Below, piece by piece: positions 8,715-18,207 of a stretch of DNA of 64,000 bases; positions within the stretch are counted from its first letter, which is position 1, and each line of letters begins with the position of its first letter. Source of the DNA: Mycobacterium palustre (lineage in GTDB: Bacteria; Actinomycetota; Actinomycetes; Mycobacteriales; Mycobacteriaceae); NCBI RefSeq assembly GCF_002101785.1, contig NZ_LQPJ01000094.1, positions 30,373 to 94,372 of the forward strand, given 5' to 3'. Below the pieces are notes generated by a model that ran no database searches, had not been told where the DNA came from, and worked only from the letters and a program-made list of their open reading frames with translations. The position numbers were made by a program, and so were the translations under genes.

Positions 8715-9638
8715 GTGAGCCCACGGGGCATCCTGACAGCCGACGACGTCGCCGCTCCGCTCGGTTTTGCGCCGGTGCGGCGCATCGCGGCAGCCGGTGG
8801 AAGCCTTTCAGCGGCCATCTGGCGCTTCCAAGGTAAACCGCTCTACGAACTGCAAAGCCACGCGAATCGCGACACCGACATCATTGTGATGTCAATTAGT
8901 GGTCGCCACCGCCACACCTACTTCGCGGATGGGCGGCGGAGATGGAGTCGCATCCATCCGGCTTTTCATATGAACTTTGTGGTGGCCCATGAGCAACCCA
9001 GAGCGATATTCGCCGCCGAGCATCCGTTCTCCTACCTGCACGTCTATGTGCCGCACACGCTGGTCGAGCGCCTGGCGGTGGAAAGCGGCGCCATACCATC
9101 CGGTCGAACGGTGAGGCTGATCGATCCGATGTGCTCGAATGACCCCATCGCAGAGTCGATCTGCCGACAGATCATCCGTGAAATGACATCCGGTGACGGC
9201 TGTTCACGCATGATGATCGACGTCCTCGGCCAACAATTGGTTATCCGGCTCCTTCGACAACACTCGAGCGTGTCCGGGTCGCCGGCCCTGGCCGGCGGCC
9301 GCGGCCCGGGCTATCGGGATTGGCGACTGCGGCGCGCGATCGAATACCTCGAAGCACACCTATCCGACGACGTCGGCCTCGACCAGCTCGCTAAAGTGGT
9401 CGACTTGTCACCTGCCCGCCTCGGCGACATCTTCCGTGAGGGCACCGGCGAACCGCCGCATCGGTGGCTGATGAACCGCCGCTTCCTGCGCGCCTGCGAG
9501 CTGCTGGGAAACCCCTCCCTGAGCATCACCGACATCGCGCACCGATGCGGGTTTTCGAGCTCTCAACATCTCGCGGCTGTGATGCGTCGGCGCCTCGGCA
9601 TGACCGCAACGGATTACCGCCGGCAGGCCCTCTCCTGA
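8715..9638 (+). CDS. AraC-family transcriptional regulator
   Basis: 307 residues. The N-terminal two thirds is a sensor region without a recognised fold motif, of the type found in AraC-ligand-binding-like regulators. The C-terminus carries the double helix-turn-helix (LDQLAKVVDLSPARLGDIFR, then SITDIAHRCGFSSSQHLAAVMRRRLGMTA), ending in the usual TDYRRQ. The start is GTG 8715 without a strong ribosome site. It is divergent from the oxidoreductase/hydrolase operon and the likeliest regulator of it, by position only. Confidence 0.88.
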   Translation: MSPRGILTADDVAAPLGFAPVRRIAAAGGSLSAAIWRFQGKPLYELQSHANRDTDIIVMSISGRHRHTYFADGRRRWSRIHPAFHMNFVVAHEQPRAIFAAEHPFSYLHVYVPHTLVERLAVESGAIPSGRTVRLIDPMCSNDPIAESICRQIIREMTSGDGCSRMMIDVLGQQLVIRLLRQHSSVSGSPALAGGRGPGYRDWRLRRAIEYLEAHLSDDVGLDQLAKVVDLSPARLGDIFREGTGEPPHRWLMNRRFLRACELLGNPSLSITDIAHRCGFSSSQHLAAVMRRRLGMTATDYRRQALS

Positions 9639-10159
9639 ACACGATGCACACGCCGCTACGAAGATTCGCGCTACAACAGGCGGTCGCGTCGCGATGCTCC
9701 GGCGGCGGCGACAAGCGCGACGGATACCAGCGCGTCGCTCCTTTCTGGAAGCCAAGCGCGCGGCATTCCCGGCATACCGATTGGACAGCGCGGCGGCCCG
9801 CGCCGCACAGGCCCGCAAAAATGCGCAAATTGTGGGAATCACGTCGCAAACTCATGGTTCGCGGCTTCGTCCGCCGGTCGATAGTTGACCAGTGATATCA
9901 GCGCCGCCGTTCGTGCGAGCCGTCCCGGTCGCCCGCTCATGCGCGGGGCCAACTCGACTGGCCACCGGCGGATGCGACGGCGCGCCGGCGCGCGGCATGC
10001 TTCGGGTTGACAACGGAATTGAAGTGGCGATGACACCCGAATACTGGCCCCGCGCACGACTACGCCCGCAAGACCTGCCCGCGCTGCGGAGGTCGCGGTC
10101 CTCGATGAACCTGGCAGCGCTCGTCGCCGCTATCCAGCCCGCCGACTGAAAGGAACCCC
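9639..10159. other. Intergenic region upstream of dps, no gene recognised
   Basis: About 520 bases. An 85-codon frame at 9892-10149 ends just before the Dps gene but has no recognisable motif, an arginine/proline-rich composition and no good ribosome site, so I did not call it. The AAAGGAACCCC just before 10160 is the Dps ribosome site. Confidence 0.5.
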
Positions 10160-10660
10160 ATGACGACCTCATTGTCCGCCAACCGGCGTAACGCCGGCGA
10201 TGTGCACGCTTTTCGCGCCCCGGCCAGCTTGTTCCAGGACCTGCAGCAAGTGCTCGTCGACCTGATCGAGTTGCACCTGCAAGGCAAGCAGGCCCACTGG
10301 AATCTCGTGGGAACGAACTTTCGCGACCTGCACCTGCAGCTGGACGGCATCGTCGACGCCGCGCGCGAAGCCAGCGACACCATTGCCGAACGCATGCGTG
10401 CGCTGGACGCCGTTCCCGACGGGCGCTCCGACACCGTTGTCGCAACGACGACCGTCCCCGCCGTACCGCCGGGCCTGGTCGGCGCCACCGAGACGGTGGA
10501 CATGATCACCGACCGCATCTACGCCGTCGTCGGCACCATCCGCACCGTGCACGACGACGTCGATGCCGCCGATCCCTCGACCGCTGATCTCCTGCACGCG
10601 ATAATCGATCAGCTGGAAAAAGAGGCGTGGCTGCTCAAATCCGAGAACGGGACGGCGTAG
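10160..10660 (+). CDS. dps: Dps-family DNA-binding ferritin-like protein
   Basis: 166 residues with the Dps signature KQAHWNLVGTNFRDLHLQLD, containing the His46-Trp47 pair and the acidic residues of the intersubunit ferroxidase site, followed by DTIAERMRALD. Family members form 12-subunit cages that oxidise iron with peroxide and protect DNA. AAAGGAACCCC precedes the ATG. The gene is separated by 27 bases from the mutase/UbiX/UbiD unit, so it may be in the same transcript, though no functional link is obvious. Confidence 0.9.
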   Translation: MTTSLSANRRNAGDVHAFRAPASLFQDLQQVLVDLIELHLQGKQAHWNLVGTNFRDLHLQLDGIVDAAREASDTIAERMRALDAVPDGRSDTVVATTTVPAVPPGLVGATETVDMITDRIYAVVGTIRTVHDDVDAADPSTADLLHAIIDQLEKEAWLLKSENGTA

Positions 10661-10687
10661 GCGGCTGGTCGCCCGAGGAGGTGCCGC

Positions 10688-11845
10688 ATGGCCCAGACGC
10701 CTACGGCCGACCGTCGACTGATACGGCACGGCGTGTTCCTGTTTTTCATCGGGCTGGTGACCGGCACGCAACAGCGGCGCTTCGCCAACATGCGCATGGC
10801 GCTTTCGGCTCACTTAGAGGGCGTCATGAATGGCACCTTCCTGATGGCACTGGGCGCGATATGGGGTGAGGTCGAGCTCCCCGCCGCCATGCGCCGGGCG
10901 GCCCGATGGACGGCGCTCTACGGCACGTATGGCAACTGGCTGTTCACCGCGCTTGGCGCCGCCCTCGGTACGGCCGCCGCGAACCCCACCCTGTCGGAGG
11001 GGCACCGCGGAACGCCGCGGCAGGAGCGGCTTGTGCTGCTCGGATTCCGTAGCATGCGCTACGCCTTCCTCGTTTCCGTGGCGTTGATTCTGTGGGGCCT
11101 CGTGCGTCGGCAATCGGCGCACGACACCGTCGCCGCGCCCCCGGCCGCCGCCGTGTCGCCTGCAGACCTCAACGCCGCCGCACCGGTCGACGTCGAAACC
11201 ATGGGCCCGTCCGGGTTGCCTAGCTGGAAGGACAGAACGATGCGTTTAGTGGTTGCCATGACTGGAGCGACCGGCGCCGCTCTCGGCATCCGGCTGCTCG
11301 AAGTTCTTAGGGAGCTGGAGGTAGAGACTCATCTGGTTCTCAGCGACTGGGCTCGTGCGACGATCAGGCTAGAAACCGACCAGACCGTCGACGAGGTGCG
11401 CGGGCTCGCTTTTCGCTCCTACAGCGCCCGCGATCTCGCGGCCGGAATTTCGAGTGGATCCTTCCGCACCGACGGCATGGTCGTCTGCCCGTGCAGCATG
11501 AAGACGTTAAGCGCCATCCGAATCGGCTTTAGCGACAACCTGATCACCCGCGCCGCCGACGTCACGCTCAAGGAGCGCCGCCGGCTCGTCCTGGTCGCCC
11601 GCGAGGCTCCCCTGAGCGAGATCCACCTGGAGAACATGCACCACCTCGCCCGCATGGGCGCTGTGATCTTCCCGCCCACGGTCTCGTACTACTCCCGTCC
11701 GACCACCGTCGAAGAGGTGACCAACAGCGTCGTCGGTCGCATCCTCGACCAGCTTGACATCGAGCACTCACTGATCAAACGCTGGAAAGACGAGCCGTCG
11801 GTGACCGACGCGGGGCTGCTGCTGGCCGCGGAGGAAGCGAAATGA
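10688..11845 (+). CDS. Hydroxylaminobenzene mutase/styrene oxide isomerase-like membrane domain fused in frame to UbiX
   Basis: A single 385-codon frame holds two normally separate proteins. Residues 1-142 form a four-helix membrane domain with the motif NMRMALSAHLEGVMNG (His42 at the position of the haem ligand reported for styrene oxide isomerase) and LYGTYGNWL, typical of hydroxylaminobenzene mutases. Residues 185-385 are a complete UbiX flavin prenyltransferase (MRLVVAMTGATGAALGIRLL, VCPCSMKTLSAIRIG, REAPLSEIHLENM). A roughly 40-residue Ala/Pro-rich linker joins them without a stop. An internal ATG at 11240 with its own ribosome site could also release free UbiX. The end overlaps ubiD by ATGA. 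Confidence 0.8.
   Translation: MAQTPTADRRLIRHGVFLFFIGLVTGTQQRRFANMRMALSAHLEGVMNGTFLMALGAIWGEVELPAAMRRAARWTALYGTYGNWLFTALGAALGTAAANPTLSEGHRGTPRQERLVLLGFRSMRYAFLVSVALILWGLVRRQSAHDTVAAPPAAAVSPADLNAAAPVDVETMGPSGLPSWKDRTMRLVVAMTGATGAALGIRLLEVLRELEVETHLVLSDWARATIRLETDQTVDEVRGLAFRSYSARDLAAGISSGSFRTDGMVVCPCSMKTLSAIRIGFSDNLITRAADVTLKERRRLVLVAREAPLSEIHLENMHHLARMGAVIFPPTVSYYSRPTTVEEVTNSVVGRILDQLDIEHSLIKRWKDEPSVTDAGLLLAAEEAK
11226..11242 (+). promoter_or_regulatory. Internal ribosome binding site and start codon for free UbiX
   Basis: GGAAGGACAG followed at a normal distance by ATG 11240, exactly where UbiX homologues begin (MRLVVAMTG). It suggests UbiX is also made alone from the same message as the fused form. 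Confidence 0.6.
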
Positions 11846-13431
11846 GCACGGCCACAAGCGCCTTCACGGACCGGTCGGTGGCGGGGGAGGCCGGTCCCGA
11901 TTTGCGCAGCTGGCTGGCCACCCTGGAGGCCGCGAACCAGTTGCGCCGCGTCACCGCCCGCGTCGACTGGGACGAGGAGATCGGCGCGATCACCCGCGCC
12001 AACCTGTCACTCGGCGGGCCCGCGCTATTGTTCGAAAACATCGTCGGTCATGAGAGCACAAGGTGCACGAAGTTTTTGACATCGGCCATCGGCAACCGGC
12101 GCCAAATTCAGCTCCTGCTGGGCCTGCCTGAAGACACCAGCGACTCGGCGATCGTGCGTCACCTGAAGGACGCGTTCAATACCCCCGTCGCCCCGCGCGT
12201 CGTCCAGACCGGCCCCGTCAAGGAGAACATCGTCTCCGGCGACGACATCGACCTGTGGCAGTTTCCCGCTCCCAAGTGGCATGCCACCGACGGCGGCCGC
12301 TACATCGACACGTTCTGCGGGGTGGTGACCGAGGACACGGTGACCGGGCGGGACAACATCGGGGTCTACCGCGGCATGATCGTCGACCGCGACAAGATCG
12401 CAAAACTGATGGTGCCGACCCAAGGCTGGGGTGGCCACTTCCAGGAGTACAAGCCAAAACCGATGCCGGTGGCCGTCGTGTACGGGTGGCACGACGTGTT
12501 GCCGTTCTGCGGCGGCAGTCCGTTCCCGAAGGCCGTCTGCGAATGGGACATGATGGGCGCCCTGCTGGGCCGCCCCGTCGACCTGGTGGCCTGCGAATCG
12601 GTGCCGCTGCACGCTCCGGCGAGCGCCGAGATCGTCGTCGAGGGCTACCTCGACCCGGATCCCGCCACTTTCATGGAGGAGGGGCCGTTCGCGGAGTACC
12701 CAGGCTACCTCGACGGCCACCCGGCGCCGACACCTGTTCTGCGCGTTACCCGCATCACCCACCGCAACGATCCGATCCTACGCGGCACCCTCGAGGGGAT
12801 GCGGCCCGGTTTTTTGGTTGAGGATTCCATGTGCAACTACGCGCGCTCGGCGATCGCGTGGAATCTGCTCGAGGGCGCGGGAATTGGCGGCGTCACCGAC
12901 GTGTGGATGTCGCAGGTGTCTAACGGCACCAACATCGTGGTGCAGATCCGCAAGGCGTACCGAGGCCACGCCCAGCAGGTCGCCGCGGCGCTGTGGGGTA
13001 CCAGCGGGTCGGGCTGGTTCTACAAGCACGTCATGGTCGTGGAGGAGGACATCGACATCCACGACCCCGAGGCGCTCGACTGGGCCCTGGCCTACCGGGT
13101 CAATGCGGGCCTCGGCGACATCACCTTCTACGGGCCGACTTTGGGCTCACCGCTCGATCCGTCCACCCCTCCCGAGAAGGCGAACATGGCCAAGTACGGC
13201 AGCGGCGAATGGCACCGGGTGCTCGTCGACGCCACCCGCAGCTGGGAGTTCGAGCCACGCCCCGAGTGGGGCGGGCGGCATTACCCGGCGATCAACAAAA
13301 TCGCCCCGGAGCTCGAGGCCCGCGTGGCCGCCCGCTGGGAGGAGTACGGCATCGGCATCCCCTACCTCGACGACGAGCGCCGGGAACTGCTGACGATGGA
13401 GGCGCTGAGCAAGCGCCTGCCCGACGTCTAA
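11842..13431 (+). CDS. ubiD: UbiD-family prenylated-FMN-dependent decarboxylase
   Basis: 529 residues, slightly longer than usual for UbiD. It starts with DLRSWLATLEAANQLRRVTA and continues with FPAPKWHATDGGRYIDTFCG and RDNIGVYRGMIVDRDK. The prFMN/metal-site region FMEEGPFAEYPGYLDG and the LRGTLEGMRPGF segment follow. It removes the carboxylate of aromatic or unsaturated acids using prenylated FMN made by UbiX, encoded immediately upstream with an ATGA overlap. The mutase-like domain points to aminophenol or hydroxyaryl substrates; that is inference. Confidence 0.9.
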   Translation: MSTATSAFTDRSVAGEAGPDLRSWLATLEAANQLRRVTARVDWDEEIGAITRANLSLGGPALLFENIVGHESTRCTKFLTSAIGNRRQIQLLLGLPEDTSDSAIVRHLKDAFNTPVAPRVVQTGPVKENIVSGDDIDLWQFPAPKWHATDGGRYIDTFCGVVTEDTVTGRDNIGVYRGMIVDRDKIAKLMVPTQGWGGHFQEYKPKPMPVAVVYGWHDVLPFCGGSPFPKAVCEWDMMGALLGRPVDLVACESVPLHAPASAEIVVEGYLDPDPATFMEEGPFAEYPGYLDGHPAPTPVLRVTRITHRNDPILRGTLEGMRPGFLVEDSMCNYARSAIAWNLLEGAGIGGVTDVWMSQVSNGTNIVVQIRKAYRGHAQQVAAALWGTSGSGWFYKHVMVVEEDIDIHDPEALDWALAYRVNAGLGDITFYGPTLGSPLDPSTPPEKANMAKYGSGEWHRVLVDATRSWEFEPRPEWGGRHYPAINKIAPELEARVAARWEEYGIGIPYLDDERRELLTMEALSKRLPDV

Positions 13432-13456
13432 AGGTTGCGGGGCGACACGCCTGAAG

Positions 13457-14239
13457 CTAGGGCGCGGCCTCTTTGTCGAATTCCGAGGCGATCTCGCGCG
13501 CGACGCGCTTGAGCAGCGGGGTCACCTCGGCCGCGGATTTCAGGGTGACGCGCGCCGCGGGACCGGAGATCGAGATCGCGGTCAGCGACGGCGCGTCGGG
13601 CACCGGGACGGCGAAGCAGCGCACGCCGACCTCCTGCTCGCCCTCGTCGACGGCATAGCCCCGCGATCGGCACAGCTGGATGTCGGCCAGCAATTCCTCG
13701 GCGGTGGTGTGGGCGTTCTCGGTCGGCGCGGGCATCCCGGTGCGCGACACCAAAGCCCGCACCGCGTCGTCGGGCAGCTGCATCAGCAGCGCCTTGCCCA
13801 CACCGGTGCAGTGCGGGTACACGCGCCGGCCGACCTCGGTGAACATCCGCATCGAGTGCGGCGACGGGACCTGGGCGACGTAGACGGCCATGTCGTTGTC
13901 CATCAGCGCCATGTTCGCGGTCTCACCGGTGCGCTCCACCAGTTCCAACAGGTGCGGCCGCGACCACACGCCGACGAGCTGACCGGCGCTTTCACCCAGC
14001 CGGATCAGCTTGGGGCCCAAGGAGTAGTTGCGGTTGGGCAGCTGCCGCACGTAGCCCATGCCCAGCAGGGTGCGGGCGAGCCGGTGAATCGTCGGGGCCG
14101 GAAGGTGCGCGCGCGCCGCCAGATCGCCGAGCGCGCCCGTGCCACCCATGGTGGCCAAGATCTCCAGCAGCTCGAATGCCCGCTCAACCGACTGAACACC
14201 GCCCGTGCCTCGAGTTCCGCGAGTGTCGCGAGCCATCAC
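13457..14239 (-). CDS. IclR-family regulator of the glyoxylate locus
   Basis: 260 residues. An N-terminal winged helix (VQSVERAFELLEILATMG through LPAPTIHRLARTLLGMGYVR) is followed by a GAF-like effector domain with GVGKALLMQLPDD and CRSRGYAVDEGEQEVGVRCFAVPV. It is convergent with ubiD and lies just downstream of gcl on the same strand. A perfect palindrome 48 bases upstream of its ATG matches three sites in the hyi-glcD intergenic region, so it probably represses itself and both arms of the glyoxylate operon. Confidence 0.9.
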   Translation of the reverse strand: MMARDTRGTRGTGGVQSVERAFELLEILATMGGTGALGDLAARAHLPAPTIHRLARTLLGMGYVRQLPNRNYSLGPKLIRLGESAGQLVGVWSRPHLLELVERTGETANMALMDNDMAVYVAQVPSPHSMRMFTEVGRRVYPHCTGVGKALLMQLPDDAVRALVSRTGMPAPTENAHTTAEELLADIQLCRSRGYAVDEGEQEVGVRCFAVPVPDAPSLTAISISGPAARVTLKSAAEVTPLLKRVAREIASEFDKEAAP

Positions 14240-14286
14240 CGCTTCCGATCCGCCCCGGGTGGGAGCCCGTCATTTTGAACGGGCTA

Positions 14287-14301
14287 TTTCGTATCACGAA
14301 A
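14287..14301. promoter_or_regulatory. Palindromic operator upstream of iclR
   Basis: TTTCGTATCACGAAA is a perfect inverted repeat of 6-base arms around ATC. It lies between gcl and the iclR start and matches the sites at 17950 and 18151, so it is a probable autoregulatory IclR site. Confidence 0.7.
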
Positions 14302-14330
14302 CGAAGGCCAGCCACAAGGCGCCCCGGCGG

Positions 14331-16124
14331 CTAGTCGTAGAGCAACGCGGCGGTCGGGCAGTCGTCGATCGAGGTCGCCAATTCTCCGTATTCGTCGATG
14401 TTGTCGATGTCGGTGCCCATCGCGATGTTGGTGATGCGCTCTAAGAAGATCTCCACCACCACGGGCACCTTGTGTTCGCGCGCGAGTCGCTGCGCCCGGG
14501 TGAGGGCGGGTCCGATCCGGTCGGGTTCGGTGACCTGAATGGCCTTGCAGCCCAACCCTTCCACGACGCCTCGGTGGTCGACCCCGTATCCCTTCGGCAG
14601 GTCGGTGTCGCCGGACTCCTGGGCGTTGATGTTGTCGAAGGCCAGTGAGACGAAGTAGTTCATGTCGAAGTTGAGCTGGGCCTGGCGGATCAGGCCGAGG
14701 TAGGAGTTGTTGACCACGACGTGGACGTACGGCAGGTTGAACTGCGCGCCGACGGCCAGCTCCTCGATCAGGAATTGGAAGTCGTAGTCGCCCGAGAGCC
14801 CGACCACCGTGGCCGCGGGGTCGGCGGCGACCACGCCGAGCGCGGCGGGCACGGTCCACCCGAGGGGTCCGGCCTGTCCGCAGTTGATCCAGTGCCGCGG
14901 CTTGAAGACTTGCAGGAACTGGCCGCCCGCGATCTGGGAGAGCCCGATTGCGGTGACGTAGCGGGCGTCGCGGCCGAAGGCCCGGTTCATCTCCTCGTAG
15001 ACGCGTTGCGGCTTGATCGGGACGTCGTCGAAGTGGGTCTTGCGATGCATCGTCTTCTTGCGGTGCTGGCAGTCGCGGACCCACGCGCTCCAGTCGGGCA
15101 GTGTCCCGGCGGCGGCGCGCTTTGCGGCGAGGAACACCAGCAGCTCCAGCGCGGCCTTGGCGTCGGAGACGATGCCCAGGTCGGGGGCGAAGACCCGGCC
15201 GATCTGGGTGGGCTCGATGTCGATGTGCACGAAGCGCCGGCCGCGCCGGTAGGTGTCCAGCCCGCCGGTGTGCCGGTTGGCCCACCTGTTGCCGATGCCC
15301 AGGACGAAATCGGATTCGAGCATGGTGGCGTTGCCGTAGCGGTGGGCCGTCTGCAGGCCCACCATCCCCGCGGCCAGCCGATGGTCGTCGGGGATCGCGC
15401 CCCAGCCCATCAGCGTGGGCACCACCGGGATGCCCAGCAGTTCGGCCAGTTCGACGAGCAGGTCACACGCGTCGGCGTTGACGACGCCGCCGCCGGCGAC
15501 GATGAGCGGCCGCCGCGCCGTCTGCAGCATGTCGAGCGCCTTGGCGATCTGGGTGGCCGACGCGGCGGGCTTGTAGACGGGCAGCGGTTCGTATGTCGTT
15601 GGGTCAAAATCGATTTCGGCCAGCTGAACGTCGATGGGCAAATCGATCAGCACCGGCCCGGGCCGGCCCGAGCGCATCAGGTGGAAGGCCTGGGCGAAGG
15701 CGCCGGGGACCTGCCCGGGTTCGAGGACCGTCATCGCCATTTTCGTCACCGGTGCCGCGATCGCGGCGATGTCGACGGCCTGGAAGTCCTCCTTGTGCAG
15801 CTTGTTCACGGGCGCCTGGCCCGTGATCGCGAGGATGGGGATGGAATCGGCGCCGGCCGAATACAGCCCCGTGATCATGTCCGTGCCGGCCGGGCCGGAG
15901 GTGCCGATGCACACGCCGATGTTGCCGGCGGCGGCGCGGGTGTATCCCTCGGCCATGTGGCTGGCGGCCTCGACGTGGCGCGCCAACACGTGCCGGATGC
16001 CCCCGTGGGCGCGCATCGCCGAGTAGAAGGGGTTGATGGCCGCGCCGGGCAGGCCGAACGCTTGTGTGGCGCCTTCGATTTCGAGGATCTTGACGGCCGC
16101 GTCGACCGTGCGCATTCGCGTCAT
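14331..16124 (-). CDS. gcl: Glyoxylate carboligase
   Basis: 597-residue thiamine-diphosphate enzyme that condenses two glyoxylates to tartronate semialdehyde and CO2. [20 protein letters not shown] carries Val where other family members have the catalytic Glu, a hallmark of Gcl. The cofactor region [19 protein letters not shown] and [17 protein letters not shown] are diagnostic. I chose ATG 16124 ([11 protein letters not shown]), 4 bases after the glxR stop, over a longer frame that would run into glxR. It is the last gene of the hyi-glxR-gcl operon. Confidence 0.95.
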   Translation of the reverse strand: MTRMRTVDAAVKILEIEGATQAFGLPGAAINPFYSAMRAHGGIRHVLARHVEAASHMAEGYTRAAAGNIGVCIGTSGPAGTDMITGLYSAGADSIPILAITGQAPVNKLHKEDFQAVDIAAIAAPVTKMAMTVLEPGQVPGAFAQAFHLMRSGRPGPVLIDLPIDVQLAEIDFDPTTYEPLPVYKPAASATQIAKALDMLQTARRPLIVAGGGVVNADACDLLVELAELLGIPVVPTLMGWGAIPDDHRLAAGMVGLQTAHRYGNATMLESDFVLGIGNRWANRHTGGLDTYRRGRRFVHIDIEPTQIGRVFAPDLGIVSDAKAALELLVFLAAKRAAAGTLPDWSAWVRDCQHRKKTMHRKTHFDDVPIKPQRVYEEMNRAFGRDARYVTAIGLSQIAGGQFLQVFKPRHWINCGQAGPLGWTVPAALGVVAADPAATVVGLSGDYDFQFLIEELAVGAQFNLPYVHVVVNNSYLGLIRQAQLNFDMNYFVSLAFDNINAQESGDTDLPKGYGVDHRGVVEGLGCKAIQVTEPDRIGPALTRAQRLAREHKVPVVVEIFLERITNIAMGTDIDNIDEYGELATSIDDCPTAALLYD

Positions 16125-16128
16125 TACG

Positions 16129-17013
16129 CTAGCCCTCCCCGCGCCCCGACAGCCGCTCGACGCCCAGCAGCAGGCCGGAATGATCCAGCGCACCGTCGCC
16201 GTTGGCGAGCGCGGCGGCCATCAGCTGAGCGACCAGCGCGCCCAGCGGGATGACCACGTCCGCCTCGCGGGCCGCGCCGGTCACGATGCCCATGTCCTTG
16301 TGATGCAGCTCGATTCGGAAGCCCGGCTCGAAGTCGCGGCTCAACATCTTTGCGGCCTTCTGGTCCAGCACCGCCGAACCGGCCAAACCGCCGCCGAGCA
16401 CCTTGACCGCGGCGTCGAGGTCGACGCCGTAGGCGCGCAGGAACACCATCGCCTCGGCGAGCAGTTCGATGTTGCCCGCCACGATCAGCTGATTGGCGGC
16501 CTTGACCGTCTGCCCCGATCCGTTGGGGCCGACGTGCACGATCGTCTTGCCGACGACGTCGAGAATCGGCTTGGCGGAGGCGAAATCGTCGTCGGTGGCG
16601 CCGACCATGATCGACAGCGATGCGTTCTTGGCCCCCACCTCGCCGCCGGAGACGGGGGCGTCGATGAGGCGCAGCCCCCGCCGGGTCGCCTCGCGGGCGA
16701 GCTGCACGGTCACGTCGGGCCGGATCGACGAGAAATCGATCACCAGCGTCCCGGGATGCGCATGGTCGAAAACGCCGCCCTCCGAAAGCAACACGTCCTG
16801 GACGTCGGGGGAGTCGGGAACCATGACGGCGACGACCTCGGCGTCCTTCACCGCCTCCTCGATCGACTCCGCCGCGGTTCCGCCGGCCTCGACCAGCGCC
16901 GCCGTGCGCGCCGGCGACCGGTTGTAGCCGATGACGTCGTGGCCGGCGCGTGCCAGGTGACACGCCATGGGGCTGCCCATGATGCCCAGGCCGATGAAAG
17001 CGATGGTGCTCAT
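16129..17013 (-). CDS. glxR: Tartronate semialdehyde reductase (2-hydroxy-3-oxopropionate reductase)
   Basis: 294-residue beta-hydroxyacid dehydrogenase. An N-terminal NAD(P) motif ([20 protein letters not shown]) is followed by the substrate motif [20 protein letters not shown] and the catalytic-lysine helix [19 protein letters not shown]. It reduces tartronate semialdehyde to D-glycerate. ATG 17013 overlaps the hyi stop by ATGA, showing coupling. Confidence 0.93.
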   Translation of the reverse strand: MSTIAFIGLGIMGSPMACHLARAGHDVIGYNRSPARTAALVEAGGTAAESIEEAVKDAEVVAVMVPDSPDVQDVLLSEGGVFDHAHPGTLVIDFSSIRPDVTVQLAREATRRGLRLIDAPVSGGEVGAKNASLSIMVGATDDDFASAKPILDVVGKTIVHVGPNGSGQTVKAANQLIVAGNIELLAEAMVFLRAYGVDLDAAVKVLGGGLAGSAVLDQKAAKMLSRDFEPGFRIELHHKDMGIVTGAAREADVVIPLGALVAQLMAAALANGDGALDHSGLLLGVERLSGRGEG

Positions 17014-17870
17014 TGATTCCTCAATCCTGCCGGTGTGGCGAGGGATTCGATGTTGAGACCGCCGCGGCCACGCTCGGCCGGTGGCAGCCAGTCGAAGGGG
17101 CCGGGCCGGGTCGGCCGGTACTCCAGGCCGATGTAGCCGCCGTACCCGCGGTCGAGCAGGGCCCCGAGATAGTCGCCGAGCGGAATCTTCCCGGTGCCGG
17201 GTTCCCCGCGTCCGGGCGCGTCGGCGATTTGGACGTGCCCGATCCGATCGGCGTGGGCGGCAAGCGCGCCGGGGACATCGTCGCCGTTGACGTAGAGGTG
17301 ATACAGGTCGGCCAGTATTCGCAGGTTGTCGTGCCCGCCGCGGTCGCGCACCCGGTCGATGGCGCGGGCCGCGTCGGCCACGGTTCGAATGGGGTATCGC
17401 GGCGCCGCGCTGACCGGCTCGATGAGCACCGTCGCGCCGATGCGTCGAGCCGCTTGGGCGGCGTAGGCGAGATTGTCCGCCGCCGTGTCGTCCTGGACCG
17501 CCGCCGTGGTGCCCTCGATGCGGTTGCCGTACAACGCATTAAAGGCCCGGGTGTCCAGCGTTTTGGCGATGCCGACGGCGACGTCGACGTTGTCACGAAA
17601 CGCGGTCACCAGCGCGGGATCGGACAGGATGCCGCGGTCGCCGGCGGGCATGTCGCCGGCGGCGAAGTTCAGCCCGCTCAGTTGCACCCCGGCGTCGTGA
17701 ATCGCGCGGATGAATGCGTCCACGTCGGCGTCGGGCGGCGTCGGTTCGGCGAATGGCCACCAAAATTCGACCGCCTCGAAGCCCGCCTCCCGGGCGGCGG
17801 CCGGCCGCGCGAGCAGCGGCAGGTCGGGGAAGACGATCGAACAGTTCACCGTGTAGGTCGCAGTCGCCAC
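17010..17870 (-). CDS. hyi: Hydroxypyruvate isomerase
   Basis: 286-residue TIM-barrel isomerase of the xylose-isomerase-like family. It begins TYTVNCSIVFPDLPLLARPA, with FEAVEFWWPF, ILIEPVS-like (TVLIEPVSAAPRYP), LRILADLYHLYVNGDD, IGHVQIADAPGRGEPG and YIGLEYRP, the last two carrying metal-binding residues. It interconverts tartronate semialdehyde and hydroxypyruvate. The start is GTG 17870, with AAGGA upstream at normal distance; a longer frame exists but lacks a site. It is the first gene of the leftward operon. Confidence 0.92.
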   Translation of the reverse strand: MATATYTVNCSIVFPDLPLLARPAAAREAGFEAVEFWWPFAEPTPPDADVDAFIRAIHDAGVQLSGLNFAAGDMPAGDRGILSDPALVTAFRDNVDVAVGIAKTLDTRAFNALYGNRIEGTTAAVQDDTAADNLAYAAQAARRIGATVLIEPVSAAPRYPIRTVADAARAIDRVRDRGGHDNLRILADLYHLYVNGDDVPGALAAHADRIGHVQIADAPGRGEPGTGKIPLGDYLGALLDRGYGGYIGLEYRPTRPGPFDWLPPAERGRGGLNIESLATPAGLRNQ

Positions 17871-17949
17871 CGCAGTCCTTCCCGTGGCGGGCGCCGGCAC
17901 GCCGGCGCGCCCCAACAACTATCGGCCCGCGCTACACGGGACCCGGCAA

Positions 17950-17985
17950 TTCCGTAATACGAAATCAAATCCTCGAAATACGGAA
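17950..17985. promoter_or_regulatory. Two IclR-type operator sites upstream of hyi
   Basis: TTCCGTAATACGAAA (17950-17964) is a near-palindrome of the same class as the iclR and glcD sites. A weaker second copy (17971-17985, right half ACGGAA) is centred 21 bp away, two helical turns. They lie about 80-115 bases upstream of the hyi start. Confidence 0.65.
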
Positions 17986-18147
17986 TAAGTCAATGCCATG
18001 TGCCGCCGTCGTGTCAACCCCCCGCCGAGCCGGGGTCGGGTCGTAAAGCCGTTTGCGCGCTTCAGGATTCGCGCCAGTTGTACTGACAACGTTGGTTTCC
18101 TTTGACACGCAAACGTGAGCCATGACACGTTGAATCGACTGAAATTG

Positions 18148-18168
18148 GCATTCCATATCACGGAATGC
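18148..18168. promoter_or_regulatory. IclR-type operator upstream of glcD
   Basis: The core TTCCATATCACGGAA (18151-18165) is extended on both sides to arms GCATTCC and GGAATGC, giving a 21-bp palindrome with one mismatch in the inner arm. It lies 40-60 bases before the glcD ATG, where repression would be expected. Confidence 0.7.
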
Positions 18169-18207
18169 AAGGGAGCTGCTGGCTTGCCACAGGAAGGACA
18201 CCCGCCA

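Noticed and set aside
9892..10149. 85-codon frame ending just before dps
   Set aside because: No family resemblance, arginine/proline-rich composition and no ribosome site; could not be supported.
14721..16253. 510-codon plus-strand frame opposite gcl
   Set aside because: Histidine/glycine-rich shadow of the gcl third-position pattern; Gcl motifs on the minus strand are decisive.
18115..18207. Upstream GTG start for glcD
   Set aside because: It would put the operator palindrome inside the gene and has no ribosome site; ATG 18208 has AGGAAGGA.
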